Assembly: GCF_031178195.1 (NCBI RefSeq)
Contig: NZ_JAPSJL010000006.1
Span: 124,001-188,000, forward strand
Length of the DNA: 64,000 nt
From: Zhihengliuella sp.
GTDB lineage: Bacteria; Actinomycetota; Actinomycetes; Actinomycetales; Micrococcaceae
Direction of reading: 5' to 3'
The first letter of the stretch is position 1; every line of letters begins with the position of its first letter. A program made the translations under genes and the position numbers. The notes beneath the pieces are model-generated. The model worked only from the letters and a program-made list of their open reading frames with translations, was not told where the DNA came from and made no database searches. Below, piece by piece: positions 37,017 through 44,614 of this stretch.

Positions 37017-39506
37017 CTACGACGCCCAGACGACGTTCCACGCCCCCAGCGCCATCGCAGCGGACACCGCGACGACGCCCAGCAGCAGGCCGCCGAGCAC
37101 CACGACGGCGTCCCGACCCGTGAAGACGGAGTCGTGCGCCCAGGTCCGCTCCGGCCCACCGAAGCCCTTCGCCTCCATGCTGACCGCCAGCCTCGAGGCG
37201 CGCCGGATCGCCTGGACGATGAGCCCGAAGGCCTGCCCGCCGTTCGCTTTCATCCGCTGCCACGGACTTCCGTTGGAGCCGACGCCGCGGGCGCGACGGG
37301 CCATGCCGAGCACCTGCCACTCCTCGGCCAGAAGCCCCACGAGCCGCATTGCCGCGAGGGCTCCGAGCACGAACCGGTGCGGCAGCCGGGCCTTCTGCGC
37401 CAGCCCCGTCGCGAGATCCGTCGGGTCGGTGCTCGCCACGATCAGCACGGCCGGCAGGGCGACGGCGAAGATGCGCAGCCCCGTCGCCAGACCGCCCGTC
37501 ACCGAGCCGGTCGAGATGCTGTACCAGCCCGCCTCGAACAGGATCTCGCCGGTCTTCTCGCCGACGAGAGCCGTCCCCCACGCGGCGAAGACCGCCGCGA
37601 TCATCAGGGGCCAGGTCCTCCGCAGGAAGTCGACGATCCGGACCCCGCTCAGCGGCAGCATCGCGAGTGTCGCCGCGACGACGATGCCGGCGCTCACGAA
37701 GTCCATCGACACCACCAGGGGAATCGTGACGCAGGCCAGGGCGACGAGTTTCGCGAGCGGGTTCGCCCGCCCCAGGTAACTCGTCGAGGCACGGGCGCTG
37801 GGTTCGAGGCTCAGCCGGCCTGGCCCCCGGTTTCCGGCCGGCGCTGCAGTACCCGGGTGCTCGGCGAGATCGCGGACATCGACCTGCTCGGCCCCGATGG
37901 CCGCAGCGAAGTGCTCGTCGTGCGTCACGGCGACGATCACGGTCCCGGCCCGCCGCTCCGCCAGCATCAGCTCGGCCAGCTCGCGCCACGTGTTGGCGTC
38001 CTGGCCGAACGTCGGCTCGTCCAGCACCAGCACCCGCGGCCGCGTCGCGAGCACGGCCGCCACGGACAGGCGCCGCTTCTCGCCGCCGGACAGCGTGAAC
38101 GGATTCGCGTCGGCCAGCTCGGCCAGCCGGAGCCGCTCCAGCAGCCGGTCGGTCCGGTCGGCGATCTCCTCCTCGGAGAACAGCGGCTCGCCGCCGTCGT
38201 CGCGCGCATGCCGCTGCCCGTACTCGAGCTCCTCGCGCACCGTCGCGGTGACGAACTGGTGCTCGGGCTCCTGGAAGACGGAGCCGATCCGGCTCACCAG
38301 GTCCGCCGCCCGCCACCTGTACGGGCGCCGCGGCAGGCGGCCCGACGCCGTCGTGTACGCGTACTCACCGCCGAACTCCGGCAGCAGCCCACCGAGGGTC
38401 AGGGCCAGGGTGGACTTCCCGGCGCCGTTCGGTCCCGTCACGCAGAGCGCGCGCCCCGCGGTCAGGTCCAGGTCGACGCCGGCCAGCGTCGGCGCGTCGC
38501 CCCGCTTGGCCGACCCGCGCCCCACTGCCAGCCCGCGCGCCATCGCGACGCACGGAGCCGGGGCGGGCGAGGCAGTCCGGTCGGCCTCTCCGCCGGCGGG
38601 GCCACCGGCGGTCCCACGCGCCGCGGCGACCGCGTCGACCGACACCTCGGGAACGAAACCCGGGACCCACACGCCGGCGGCGATGAGCCGCTCCCGCGTC
38701 TCCCCGGGTGCGAAGAGCTGCTCCGGCGTCCCTGACGCGATCACTCCGCCGGACGGCTCGAGGACCAGCACCCGGTCCACGTGGGGCGCCCAGGCGGCGA
38801 GCCGGTGCTCGACAATGAACGCCGTCGCCCCCGTCCGCTCCAGGACGCGTACGACGGCGTCGCGCACCTCCTCGACACCGTCCGGGTCGAGGTTGGCCGT
38901 CGGCTCGTCGAGGAGCAGGAGCGACGGCCGCATCGCCAGGATCCCGGCGAGCGCCAGGCGCTGCTTCTGCCCACCCGAGAGCGAGCTGGTCGGGTGGTCG
39001 AGCGGCAGGCCGCCCAGCCCGACGGCGTCGAGCGCCTGACGCACGCGCGGCCAGATCTCCTCGCGCGGCACCGCGAGGTTCTCGGCACCGAACGCGACGT
39101 CGTCGCCGACCTTGGACTGGACCACCTGGGTCTCGGGGTCCTGCTGCATGAGGCCGGTCGTCACGCGTTCAGCCCCGGCGCCGACGAGCAGGCTCCCGGT
39201 CGACTCGGCCTCGTCGTCGTCCGCAGGGAGCACCCCCGCCAGCGCGTGGAGGAGCGTCGACTTCCCTGCCCCGGACGGCCCGACGAGCAGGACGCGCTCG
39301 CCCGGGGCAATCCGGAAGTCCACGCCGGCCAGCGCGGGCTTCTCCCGGCCGGCATGCCGCCAGCCCCAGCCGGACGCGACGACCTCGGCGCCGGCCGTCG
39401 TGGCCTCGGCGGTCGAGCCCGCCGGCCGGGGTGCAGTCCCCCCGGCCGGGTCCCCGTGCCGTGCACCCGCAGTCCTCGTCTCTGGACCTGTCACTTCCGC
39501 ACTCAT
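37017..39506 (-). CDS. ECF transporter energizing module: two ATPases and EcfT fused
   Basis: An 829-residue fusion powering vitamin uptake. ATPase one (~42-290) has Walker A GPSGAGKST (77-84), SSLSGGQKQRLALA and LLLLDEPTANLD. ATPase two (~320-560) has GPNGAGKST (358-366), FTLSGGEKRRLSVA and VLVLDEPTFGQD. From ~575 the membrane part resembles EcfT, with several helices and the ARRARG-type coupling motif (MARRARGVGSNGSPW). These are normally two or three separate proteins. A disordered ~40-residue lead precedes ATPase one. It follows the S-component gene by 13 nt and shares its TPP riboswitch, so the cargo is thiamine or its pyrimidine precursor. Confidence 0.92.
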   Translation of the reverse strand: MSAEVTGPETRTAGARHGDPAGGTAPRPAGSTAEATTAGAEVVASGWGWRHAGREKPALAGVDFRIAPGERVLLVGPSGAGKSTLLHALAGVLPADDDEAESTGSLLVGAGAERVTTGLMQQDPETQVVQSKVGDDVAFGAENLAVPREEIWPRVRQALDAVGLGGLPLDHPTSSLSGGQKQRLALAGILAMRPSLLLLDEPTANLDPDGVEEVRDAVVRVLERTGATAFIVEHRLAAWAPHVDRVLVLEPSGGVIASGTPEQLFAPGETRERLIAAGVWVPGFVPEVSVDAVAAARGTAGGPAGGEADRTASPAPAPCVAMARGLAVGRGSAKRGDAPTLAGVDLDLTAGRALCVTGPNGAGKSTLALTLGGLLPEFGGEYAYTTASGRLPRRPYRWRAADLVSRIGSVFQEPEHQFVTATVREELEYGQRHARDDGGEPLFSEEEIADRTDRLLERLRLAELADANPFTLSGGEKRRLSVAAVLATRPRVLVLDEPTFGQDANTWRELAELMLAERRAGTVIVAVTHDEHFAAAIGAEQVDVRDLAEHPGTAAPAGNRGPGRLSLEPSARASTSYLGRANPLAKLVALACVTIPLVVSMDFVSAGIVVAATLAMLPLSGVRIVDFLRRTWPLMIAAVFAAWGTALVGEKTGEILFEAGWYSISTGSVTGGLATGLRIFAVALPAVLIVASTDPTDLATGLAQKARLPHRFVLGALAAMRLVGLLAEEWQVLGMARRARGVGSNGSPWQRMKANGGQAFGLIVQAIRRASRLAVSMEAKGFGGPERTWAHDSVFTGRDAVVVLGGLLLGVVAVSAAMALGAWNVVWAS

Positions 39507-39519
39507 CGCTGCCGCCCGC

Positions 39520-40155
39520 CTAGCCGGCGACCGGTTCCTGCGCGGCCCGCCGCGAGGCCAGCGAGGACAGCGCCCCGGTCCGCGCGATGGCGCGCGTCGC
39601 GACCCAGGACACCAGCCCGGCGATCACGACGCCGGAGACGATCGCGAAGCCCATGTAGGCGAACTTCATCGGCAGCGTGTACATGGGGAACCAGTTCACG
39701 ATGAACAGCTCGTTGAACGTCCCGAAGAGGGCCATGCCGCCACCGGCGACCATGGCGGCCGGGAGGCCCCACCGGCGGTAGCGCAGGGACGCGAACACGA
39801 CCTCGGCGCCGAGCCCCTGGACCAGCCCGGACATCAGGACGGTCAGGCCCCACTGGGAGCCCATGAACGCGGAGACGATCGCCGCCAGGAGCTCGCAGTA
39901 CAGGGCGGCGCCGGGCTTGCGGATGATGAGCGCGCCGAGCACGCCGGGGAACAGCCACATCCCCATCACGAGGCCCGACGACGGCGGGAAGGCCACCCAC
40001 AGGAAGTCCAGTCCCGCGTAGGACATGTTCCAGGCCCAGAAGATCACGCCGGAGACGACCGCGATGACGGACGCGACCACGATGTCGACGACCCGCCACG
40101 CGCGCTGGGGCGCCTTGGCCGTCGACGGGGCTGCAGGATTGATCGGTGTTGCCAT
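39520..40155 (-). CDS. ykoE: ECF transporter S component, YkoE-type (thiamine/HMP)
   Basis: The substrate-binding membrane subunit. The 211-residue protein has about six helices and YkoE-family segments VVDIVVASVIAVVSGVIFWAWN, FPPSSGLVMGMW, VLGALIIRKPGAALYCELLAAIVSA and GLVQGLGAEVVFA. YkoE is associated with thiamine or hydroxymethylpyrimidine salvage, and the TPP riboswitch immediately upstream supports that. The ATG is preceded by AAGGAGG at ideal spacing, but this site sits in the 3' arm of a hairpin. Confidence 0.88.
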   Translation of the reverse strand: MATPINPAAPSTAKAPQRAWRVVDIVVASVIAVVSGVIFWAWNMSYAGLDFLWVAFPPSSGLVMGMWLFPGVLGALIIRKPGAALYCELLAAIVSAFMGSQWGLTVLMSGLVQGLGAEVVFASLRYRRWGLPAAMVAGGGMALFGTFNELFIVNWFPMYTLPMKFAYMGFAIVSGVVIAGLVSWVATRAIARTGALSSLASRRAAQEPVAG

Positions 40156-40160
40156 GTTTT

Positions 40161-40180
40161 CCTCCTTGAGGTCAAGGAGG
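40161..40180 (-). promoter_or_regulatory. Shine-Dalgarno-sequestering hairpin of the ykoE leader
   Basis: CCTCCTTGA-cc-TCAAGGAGG is a perfect 9-bp stem on the transcribed strand; its 3' arm contains the AAGGAGG ribosome site, 5 nt before the ATG. Another small hairpin (40184-40201) separates it from the TPP aptamer. Confidence 0.75.
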
Positions 40181-40206
40181 GGAGGGTGCTGCTGGGCACC
40201 CCAAGA

Positions 40207-40330
40207 GCTCGACTCCCTTCGCCGGTACTAGCCGGAGCAGGTTCGAGGGTCTGCGTCGGTGCGCACTCTCAGCGTCCTGCCGTCGGCCGGTCTCCCGGCG
40301 CTCGACGACGGCGAACGCTCCCCTGTCGTA
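40207..40330 (-). promoter_or_regulatory. TPP riboswitch (THI element) controlling the ECF transporter
   Basis: On the minus strand: a GGGGAGC box, the invariant CTGAGAGTGC, then ACCCTCGAACCTGCTCCGG and CCGGCGAAGGGAG, in the order of the thiamine pyrophosphate aptamer. A P1 helix can form between CGAC before and GTCG after the core. An upstream TAAACT (40349-40344) is a possible -10. With the hairpin at 40161 it should act at translation initiation, lowering uptake when TPP is plentiful. Confidence 0.93.
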
Positions 40331-40412
40331 TCTGGTGAGGCCAAGTTTAGCGCCGCGTTATGCTGAGTTGGTAATCGCAAGGCCGCCAGCAACAGACACG
40401 GGAGTCGCCCGC

Positions 40413-40682
40413 ATGAAACTGATCCTGAAAGCCCTCGGCGCGTTGGTGTCCGTCGCCGCCGGCATCGCCGGTTCCAAACTGCTGGACGGCCTCTGGCGGA
40501 AGGCCACGGGCCAGCCCGCGCCGCGCCCGGGCGACAAGGAGGCCGTGGCGGAGGCGTCGCTGCGTCAGGCGCTCGGTTTCGCGATCGCCTCCTCGGTGGT
40601 CACCGCGGTGATCCAGGTCCTCACCAAGCGCGGCACCGACGGTGCCATCGCCTACCTGCGCCGCACCGCCGACGAGGTCTGA
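40413..40682 (+). CDS. DUF4235 small membrane protein
   Basis: An 89-residue actinobacterial protein: an N-terminal helix (LILKALGALVSVAAGIAGSKLLDGLW), a polar middle with TGQPAPRPGDKEAV, and a second hydrophobic helix (ALGFAIASSVVTAVIQVL) before a basic end. It matches DUF4235; function unknown. The ATG at 40413 begins exactly at the domain. A TATGCT hexamer at 40359-40364 may be its -10, back-to-back with the riboswitch promoter. Confidence 0.82.
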   Translation: MKLILKALGALVSVAAGIAGSKLLDGLWRKATGQPAPRPGDKEAVAEASLRQALGFAIASSVVTAVIQVLTKRGTDGAIAYLRRTADEV

Positions 40683-40745
40683 GCCGCTCGCGACGAACCA
40701 CTCCCGGGGCGCCACGCCGCGGCACCCCTGGGGGACGACTCACTA

Positions 40746-41162
40746 CTACGTCTGCCCGGGCTCCCGCGCGGGTGGACCGCTGGCGCGCCCGCGTTCCCGC
40801 TCGGCGGACTGCTCGACGACGGCGCCGAGGTCGTCGTTGACGAGCATCGCGCGCCGGAGGTGCTTGGTGCGGTAGCCGGCCCGCCCAACCATGTGGGCGC
40901 TGACCGGCGCCGTGACCAGCTGCAGCAGCCAGGCCAGAACCAGCACGGGAACGGCGCTCCAGGAGCCGATCTGGAGGGCGACGGCGCCCAGGAGCAGCAG
41001 CAGGCCCAGGACCTGCGGCTTGGTCGCCGCGTGCATGCGGGACATCAGATCGGGGAAGCGGAGCATGCCCACGGCGGCCGTCAGTGACATGAGGGATCCG
41101 ACGACGAGGAAGACCGCCGTCGTCACGTCGCGCAGGGTGGCCCAGAGGCCGGGATCGGGCAT
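40746..41162 (-). CDS. mrpG: Mrp cation/proton antiporter subunit G
   Basis: A 138-residue membrane subunit of the Mrp complex, with three helices. MnhG/PhaG hallmarks are VVGSLMSLTAAVGMLRFPDLMSRMHAATKPQVLGLLLL and VLAWLLQLVTAPVSAHMVGRAGYR. A hydrophilic tail of ~35 residues is longer than usual. Its ATG overlaps the mrpF stop (TGATG). It is the last gene of the operon and converges on DUF4235. Confidence 0.94.
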   Translation of the reverse strand: MPDPGLWATLRDVTTAVFLVVGSLMSLTAAVGMLRFPDLMSRMHAATKPQVLGLLLLLGAVALQIGSWSAVPVLVLAWLLQLVTAPVSAHMVGRAGYRTKHLRRAMLVNDDLGAVVEQSAERERGRASGPPAREPGQT

Positions 41163-41431
41163 CACGTGTTCCTCCGGTCCGTCACGTAGCGCGAGATGGT
41201 CACCGTGCCGATGAAGCCGACCACGCAGGCGACGACCACGAAGGCCATGTGGTTCAGGTGGTGGTTCACGGCCATGTCGACGCAGAGCGCCGCCATGATG
41301 ATCGCCAGCAGCACGTCCATGGCGATGGCTCGCTCGAGAATGGACGGTCCGCGCATCAGCCGGACGATCACCAGCACGGCGGCCAGACTCAGCAGGGTCC
41401 CGGCGATCCAGGCCGCGGTCGTCAGTATCAT
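41162..41431 (-). CDS. mrpF: Mrp antiporter subunit F
   Basis: An 89-residue subunit with three helices and the MrpF pattern MRGPSILERAIAMDVLLAIIMAALCVD. Start and stop overlap neighbours by 4 nt (mrpE) and 1 nt (mrpG), fixing the ATG. Confidence 0.94.
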   Translation of the reverse strand: MILTTAAWIAGTLLSLAAVLVIVRLMRGPSILERAIAMDVLLAIIMAALCVDMAVNHHLNHMAFVVVACVVGFIGTVTISRYVTDRRNT

Positions 41432-42225
41432 GCCTCGTCCTTCCGTCCCGGTCCGCCCTGCCCTGGATCGCCCCGTCCTGGATCGCCCCGTTCTGGATCG
41501 CCCCGTCCTGGATCGCCCCGTTCTGGATCGCCCCGTCCCGACGACTGCCCGGAGGCGCGGGACTCGGCCCGGCCCGCCCGGGGCCGGTCGGCCGCGAGCA
41601 CCGGCTGGACGGGCGGCTCGGCCCGTCCGGCGTCCTCGTCGCGGACGCGCTGGACCTCCTCCGGGGTCCCGATGATGCGGATGATCAGCTTCTCCGTGTC
41701 CAGGACGTGCCGGCGGAACCGCTCGGCGCTGTCCGGTCCGCTCTGGTTGAGCACGTGCATGTACAGCGTCCCGGTCCCGCGGTCCACTTCGACGACGAAC
41801 GAGCCCGGGATCAGCGTCATCGTGTGGCCCGTGGCGGTCATCATCAGGTCCTCGCGGGCCCGCAGCTGCACGGCGACGACGGCGCTGCGCACGCGCGGTC
41901 CATAGCGGAGGGACCACCAGAGCACCTGGAAGCTGGCCACCGTCACCTCGCCCACGAACCGGACGATGAACACGAGGGCCCACCACACGTTGAACCGCCC
42001 CGTCAGCTTCACCGGCGGGAGGCGGAAGAGCGAGACGATCCCCATCGAGATCACCAATCCGAAGATCAGGTTCCCGGCCGAGTAGTCCTGCCAGAGCGCA
42101 CCCCAGACCAGCATCATGCCGACCAGGAGCGGGAGCTCGACGACGAAGCGCCGCCGACGCTGCCGGGCCCGCGCGCGGAGGTGGCGCCAGCGGCGGCCGG
42201 CGGACCGGCTGTCTGCAGTGCTCAT
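41428..42225 (-). CDS. mrpE: Mrp antiporter subunit E
   Basis: A 265-residue subunit. Residues ~25-190 are the MrpE domain: PLLVGMMLVWGALWQDYSAGNLIFG, FRLPPVKLTGRFNVWWALVFIVRFVGEV, and MTATGHTMTLIPGSFVVEVD. Usual length is ~160; here the C-terminus is extended by ~75 charged residues ending in repeats of RGDP(G/E), encoded by a 15-bp minisatellite. The tail is expected to be cytoplasmic. ATGA overlaps link it to mrpD and mrpF. Confidence 0.93.
   Translation of the reverse strand: MSTADSRSAGRRWRHLRARARQRRRRFVVELPLLVGMMLVWGALWQDYSAGNLIFGLVISMGIVSLFRLPPVKLTGRFNVWWALVFIVRFVGEVTVASFQVLWWSLRYGPRVRSAVVAVQLRAREDLMMTATGHTMTLIPGSFVVEVDRGTGTLYMHVLNQSGPDSAERFRRHVLDTEKLIIRIIGTPEEVQRVRDEDAGRAEPPVQPVLAADRPRAGRAESRASGQSSGRGDPERGDPGRGDPERGDPGRGDPGQGGPGRKDEA
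41462..41536. repeat. 15-bp tandem repeat, 5 near-perfect copies, in mrpE
   Basis: Unit (c/t)ctggatcgccccgt, alternating between c and t at its first base over five copies. In frame on the minus strand it gives RGDPG/RGDPE. The clean copies suggest recent expansion and possible length variation between strains. Confidence 0.9.
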
Positions 42226-44024
42226 CGCCCACCCCCTGCGTCCTGCGCGGCGGGGCTCTCGCCGCTCCGGTGGTCGGCGCCCGGAGCGTCGACGTCACCC
42301 GCGCCGGCACTGGGCTCCTGCTCCTGCTCCTGCTCCTGCTCGGGCTCGCCGTCGATGTTGCCCTCGACGACGCCGACCCGGGGCTCGCCGTCGTACGCCC
42401 CCTCGCCGAGGACCGCCTCGATGTAGGGCTTCCGCTCGAACATGCTGGTCGCGGCGCGGTCGCTGAACTCGAAGAGCGGCCCGGCGAAGACGGTCAGCGC
42501 CACGCCGAGGATCACGAGGCCGGACGTGGCGCCGACCATCATGCGCGGTACGGCGCGGCCGTGCTCCGCGGTCGCAGGTCGCACCGTGGGGCCGGCCGGT
42601 TCGGCCGCGGCACCGACCGACGCCTCCGCGTCGGCGTGCACCGCGGCGAGGCTGCGCAGCAGGACGGGCTCGGGGTCCTCGGCATCGGACGCCTTGCGCC
42701 AGAACGCCCGGTTCCATACGCGCGCCACCGCCAGGAGGGTGAGCAGCGACGTCAGGACGGCGCCGGTCAGCAGCACCCAGACCAGCGGGGTGCCCAGGTC
42801 GATGCCGCCCTGCATCAGCCCCAGCTTCCCCAGGAACCCGGAGAACGGCGGGATCCCGGCGAGGTTCATCGCCGGGATGAAGAACAGGACCGCGAGCACC
42901 GGGGACAGCTTGGCCAGCGAGCCCAGCCGGTCCACGTTGGACGTGCCGGCGCGGCGCTCGATCAGGCCGGTGACCAGGAACAGCGACGTCTGGACGATGA
43001 TGTGGTGGGCCACGTAGTACACGGTCGCCCCGAGCGCGACGACGTTGCCCACCGCCAGCCCGAACACCATGTAGCCGATGTGGCTGGTCAGCGTGAAGGA
43101 GAGCATACGTTTGATCTCCTGCTGCGCCACGGCGCCGAGGATCCCGACCAGCATCGTCAGCAGGGCCACGACCATGAGCAGGGAGTTGATCCGGTCGCCC
43201 GGGAACAGCAGCGTCTCCGTGCGCACCATCGCGTAGACGCCGACCTTGGTCAGCAGGCCCGCGAACACCGCCGTCACGGGCGCCGGCGCCGTCGGATAGG
43301 AGTCGGGCAGCCAGAAGGACAGCGGGAAGACGGCGGCCTTGATGCCGAACGCCACGAGGAGCATGAGGTGCAGGATCATCTGCAGGCCGGGCTCCAGGTC
43401 CTCCAGCTTCAGGCCGAGGTCCGCCATGTTCACCGTGCCGGTCGCCGCGTAGACCAGTCCGATGGCGATGAGGAACAGGATCGAGGACACCACGGAGACG
43501 ACGACGTAGGTGATGCCCGCGCGGATGCGCGGCGCGGTACCGCCGAGGGTGAGCAGGACGTACGACGCCGTCAGGAGGATCTCGAAGCCGACGTACAGGT
43601 TGAAGAGGTCCCCGGCGAGGAACGCGTTGGAGACGCCGGCGACCAGGATCAGGTAGGTGGGGTGGAAGATCGAGATCGGCCCGTCCCCGTCGCCGTCGAC
43701 CATGCCCTGCGCCGTGGCGTAGAGGAGGACGGCCAGGCTGACCGCCGTGGACACCACGAGCATCAGCGACGAGAACTCGTCCACCACCATCGTGATGCCG
43801 AACGGCGCATGCCAGTCCCCGAGGAACACCGCCTGGGCGCCGTTGCGCCAGGCGTTGACCATCATCGACGTCTCGAGCACGAGCGTCAGGCACAGGGTTC
43901 CGATGGTGACCGTGCGCTGGGCGCGGCTGCGGCGGCGGAGCACGAAGGCCAGGGCCGCGCCGAGGATCGGCAGTGCGACGGCGAGCGGCGCGACGCTGGT
44001 GATCAGCTCGAGGACCTCGTTCAC
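42222..44024 (-). CDS. mrpD: Mrp antiporter subunit D
   Basis: A 600-residue, ~14-helix subunit related to complex I antiporter-like subunits. Typical features are the conserved Glu in NLYVGFEILLTASYVLL, the Lys in VAFGIKAAVFPLSFWLPDSYPTAPAPV and LLTKVGVYAMVRTETLL, which form the proton path. The C-terminal ~100 residues are a hydrophilic, acidic extension with EQEQEQEQE from a ctcctg repeat (42315-42338). Overlaps mrpC and mrpE by 4 nt. Confidence 0.95.
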   Translation of the reverse strand: MNEVLELITSVAPLAVALPILGAALAFVLRRRSRAQRTVTIGTLCLTLVLETSMMVNAWRNGAQAVFLGDWHAPFGITMVVDEFSSLMLVVSTAVSLAVLLYATAQGMVDGDGDGPISIFHPTYLILVAGVSNAFLAGDLFNLYVGFEILLTASYVLLTLGGTAPRIRAGITYVVVSVVSSILFLIAIGLVYAATGTVNMADLGLKLEDLEPGLQMILHLMLLVAFGIKAAVFPLSFWLPDSYPTAPAPVTAVFAGLLTKVGVYAMVRTETLLFPGDRINSLLMVVALLTMLVGILGAVAQQEIKRMLSFTLTSHIGYMVFGLAVGNVVALGATVYYVAHHIIVQTSLFLVTGLIERRAGTSNVDRLGSLAKLSPVLAVLFFIPAMNLAGIPPFSGFLGKLGLMQGGIDLGTPLVWVLLTGAVLTSLLTLLAVARVWNRAFWRKASDAEDPEPVLLRSLAAVHADAEASVGAAAEPAGPTVRPATAEHGRAVPRMMVGATSGLVILGVALTVFAGPLFEFSDRAATSMFERKPYIEAVLGEGAYDGEPRVGVVEGNIDGEPEQEQEQEQEPSAGAGDVDAPGADHRSGESPAAQDAGGGR

Positions 44025-44614
44025 GATCCGTCACCCCGCTCCGGGTCGCTGGTGCGCCCGCCGCCGGCGCGGCCGGGCCGGGACCCGGCCGTCGGCGGCA
44101 GCTCGGGGTCGCTCGTCTCGGGGACGAACTCCGTGGTCTCGGCCGCGATGACGGCGTCCTCCTCCGGGTCGAAGTGGTGCTGCTCGGCGACGCGGAGGTC
44201 CTCGGGGTCGTCCACGACCTCGTCGCGCCGGGCGATCACCCAGGAGCGGTAGATCAGCGCCAGCATGAACGCGGTGATCGCGAACGTGATGACGATCGCC
44301 GTCAGGATGAGGGCCTGCGGCAGCGGGTCGGCGTAGTCGCCGGCCGCGATCTCCTCGTCGTAGAGCGGGGCGAGGCCCGCCGGACCGCCGGCGATCACGA
44401 TGAGCAGATTGACGCCGTTGGCCGTCAGCAGCACCCCGAGCAGGACGCGCGTGAGGCTGCGCTCGAGCAGCAGGTAGACGCCGGCCGCGAAGAAGACGCC
44501 CATGACCACGAGCAGGAGCACGTTGATGGACGGCGTGTCGCCGGTCCCGGCGGCCACCGAGGCGGTCACGGACAGGCCGGTCTGAGCGGCATCACTGGCG
44601 GTTGCGGGGATCAT
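44021..44614 (-). CDS. mrpC: Mrp antiporter subunit C
   Basis: A 197-residue NuoK-like subunit with three helices: VLLLVVMGVFFAAGVYLLLERSLTRVLLGVLLTANGVNLLIVIAGG and DPLPQALILTAIVITFAITAFML, both classic MrpC. Beyond ~130 there is a long acidic tail not found in most MrpC proteins (usual length near 115-170). Overlaps mrpA and mrpD by 4 nt each. Confidence 0.95.
   Translation of the reverse strand: MIPATASDAAQTGLSVTASVAAGTGDTPSINVLLLVVMGVFFAAGVYLLLERSLTRVLLGVLLTANGVNLLIVIAGGPAGLAPLYDEEIAAGDYADPLPQALILTAIVITFAITAFMLALIYRSWVIARRDEVVDDPEDLRVAEQHHFDPEEDAVIAAETTEFVPETSDPELPPTAGSRPGRAGGGRTSDPERGDGS

Noticed and set aside
41462-41536. Regular repeats that could suggest CRISPR
   Set aside because: Units are 15 bp, directly adjacent with no spacers, in frame within mrpE, and no cas genes are present.
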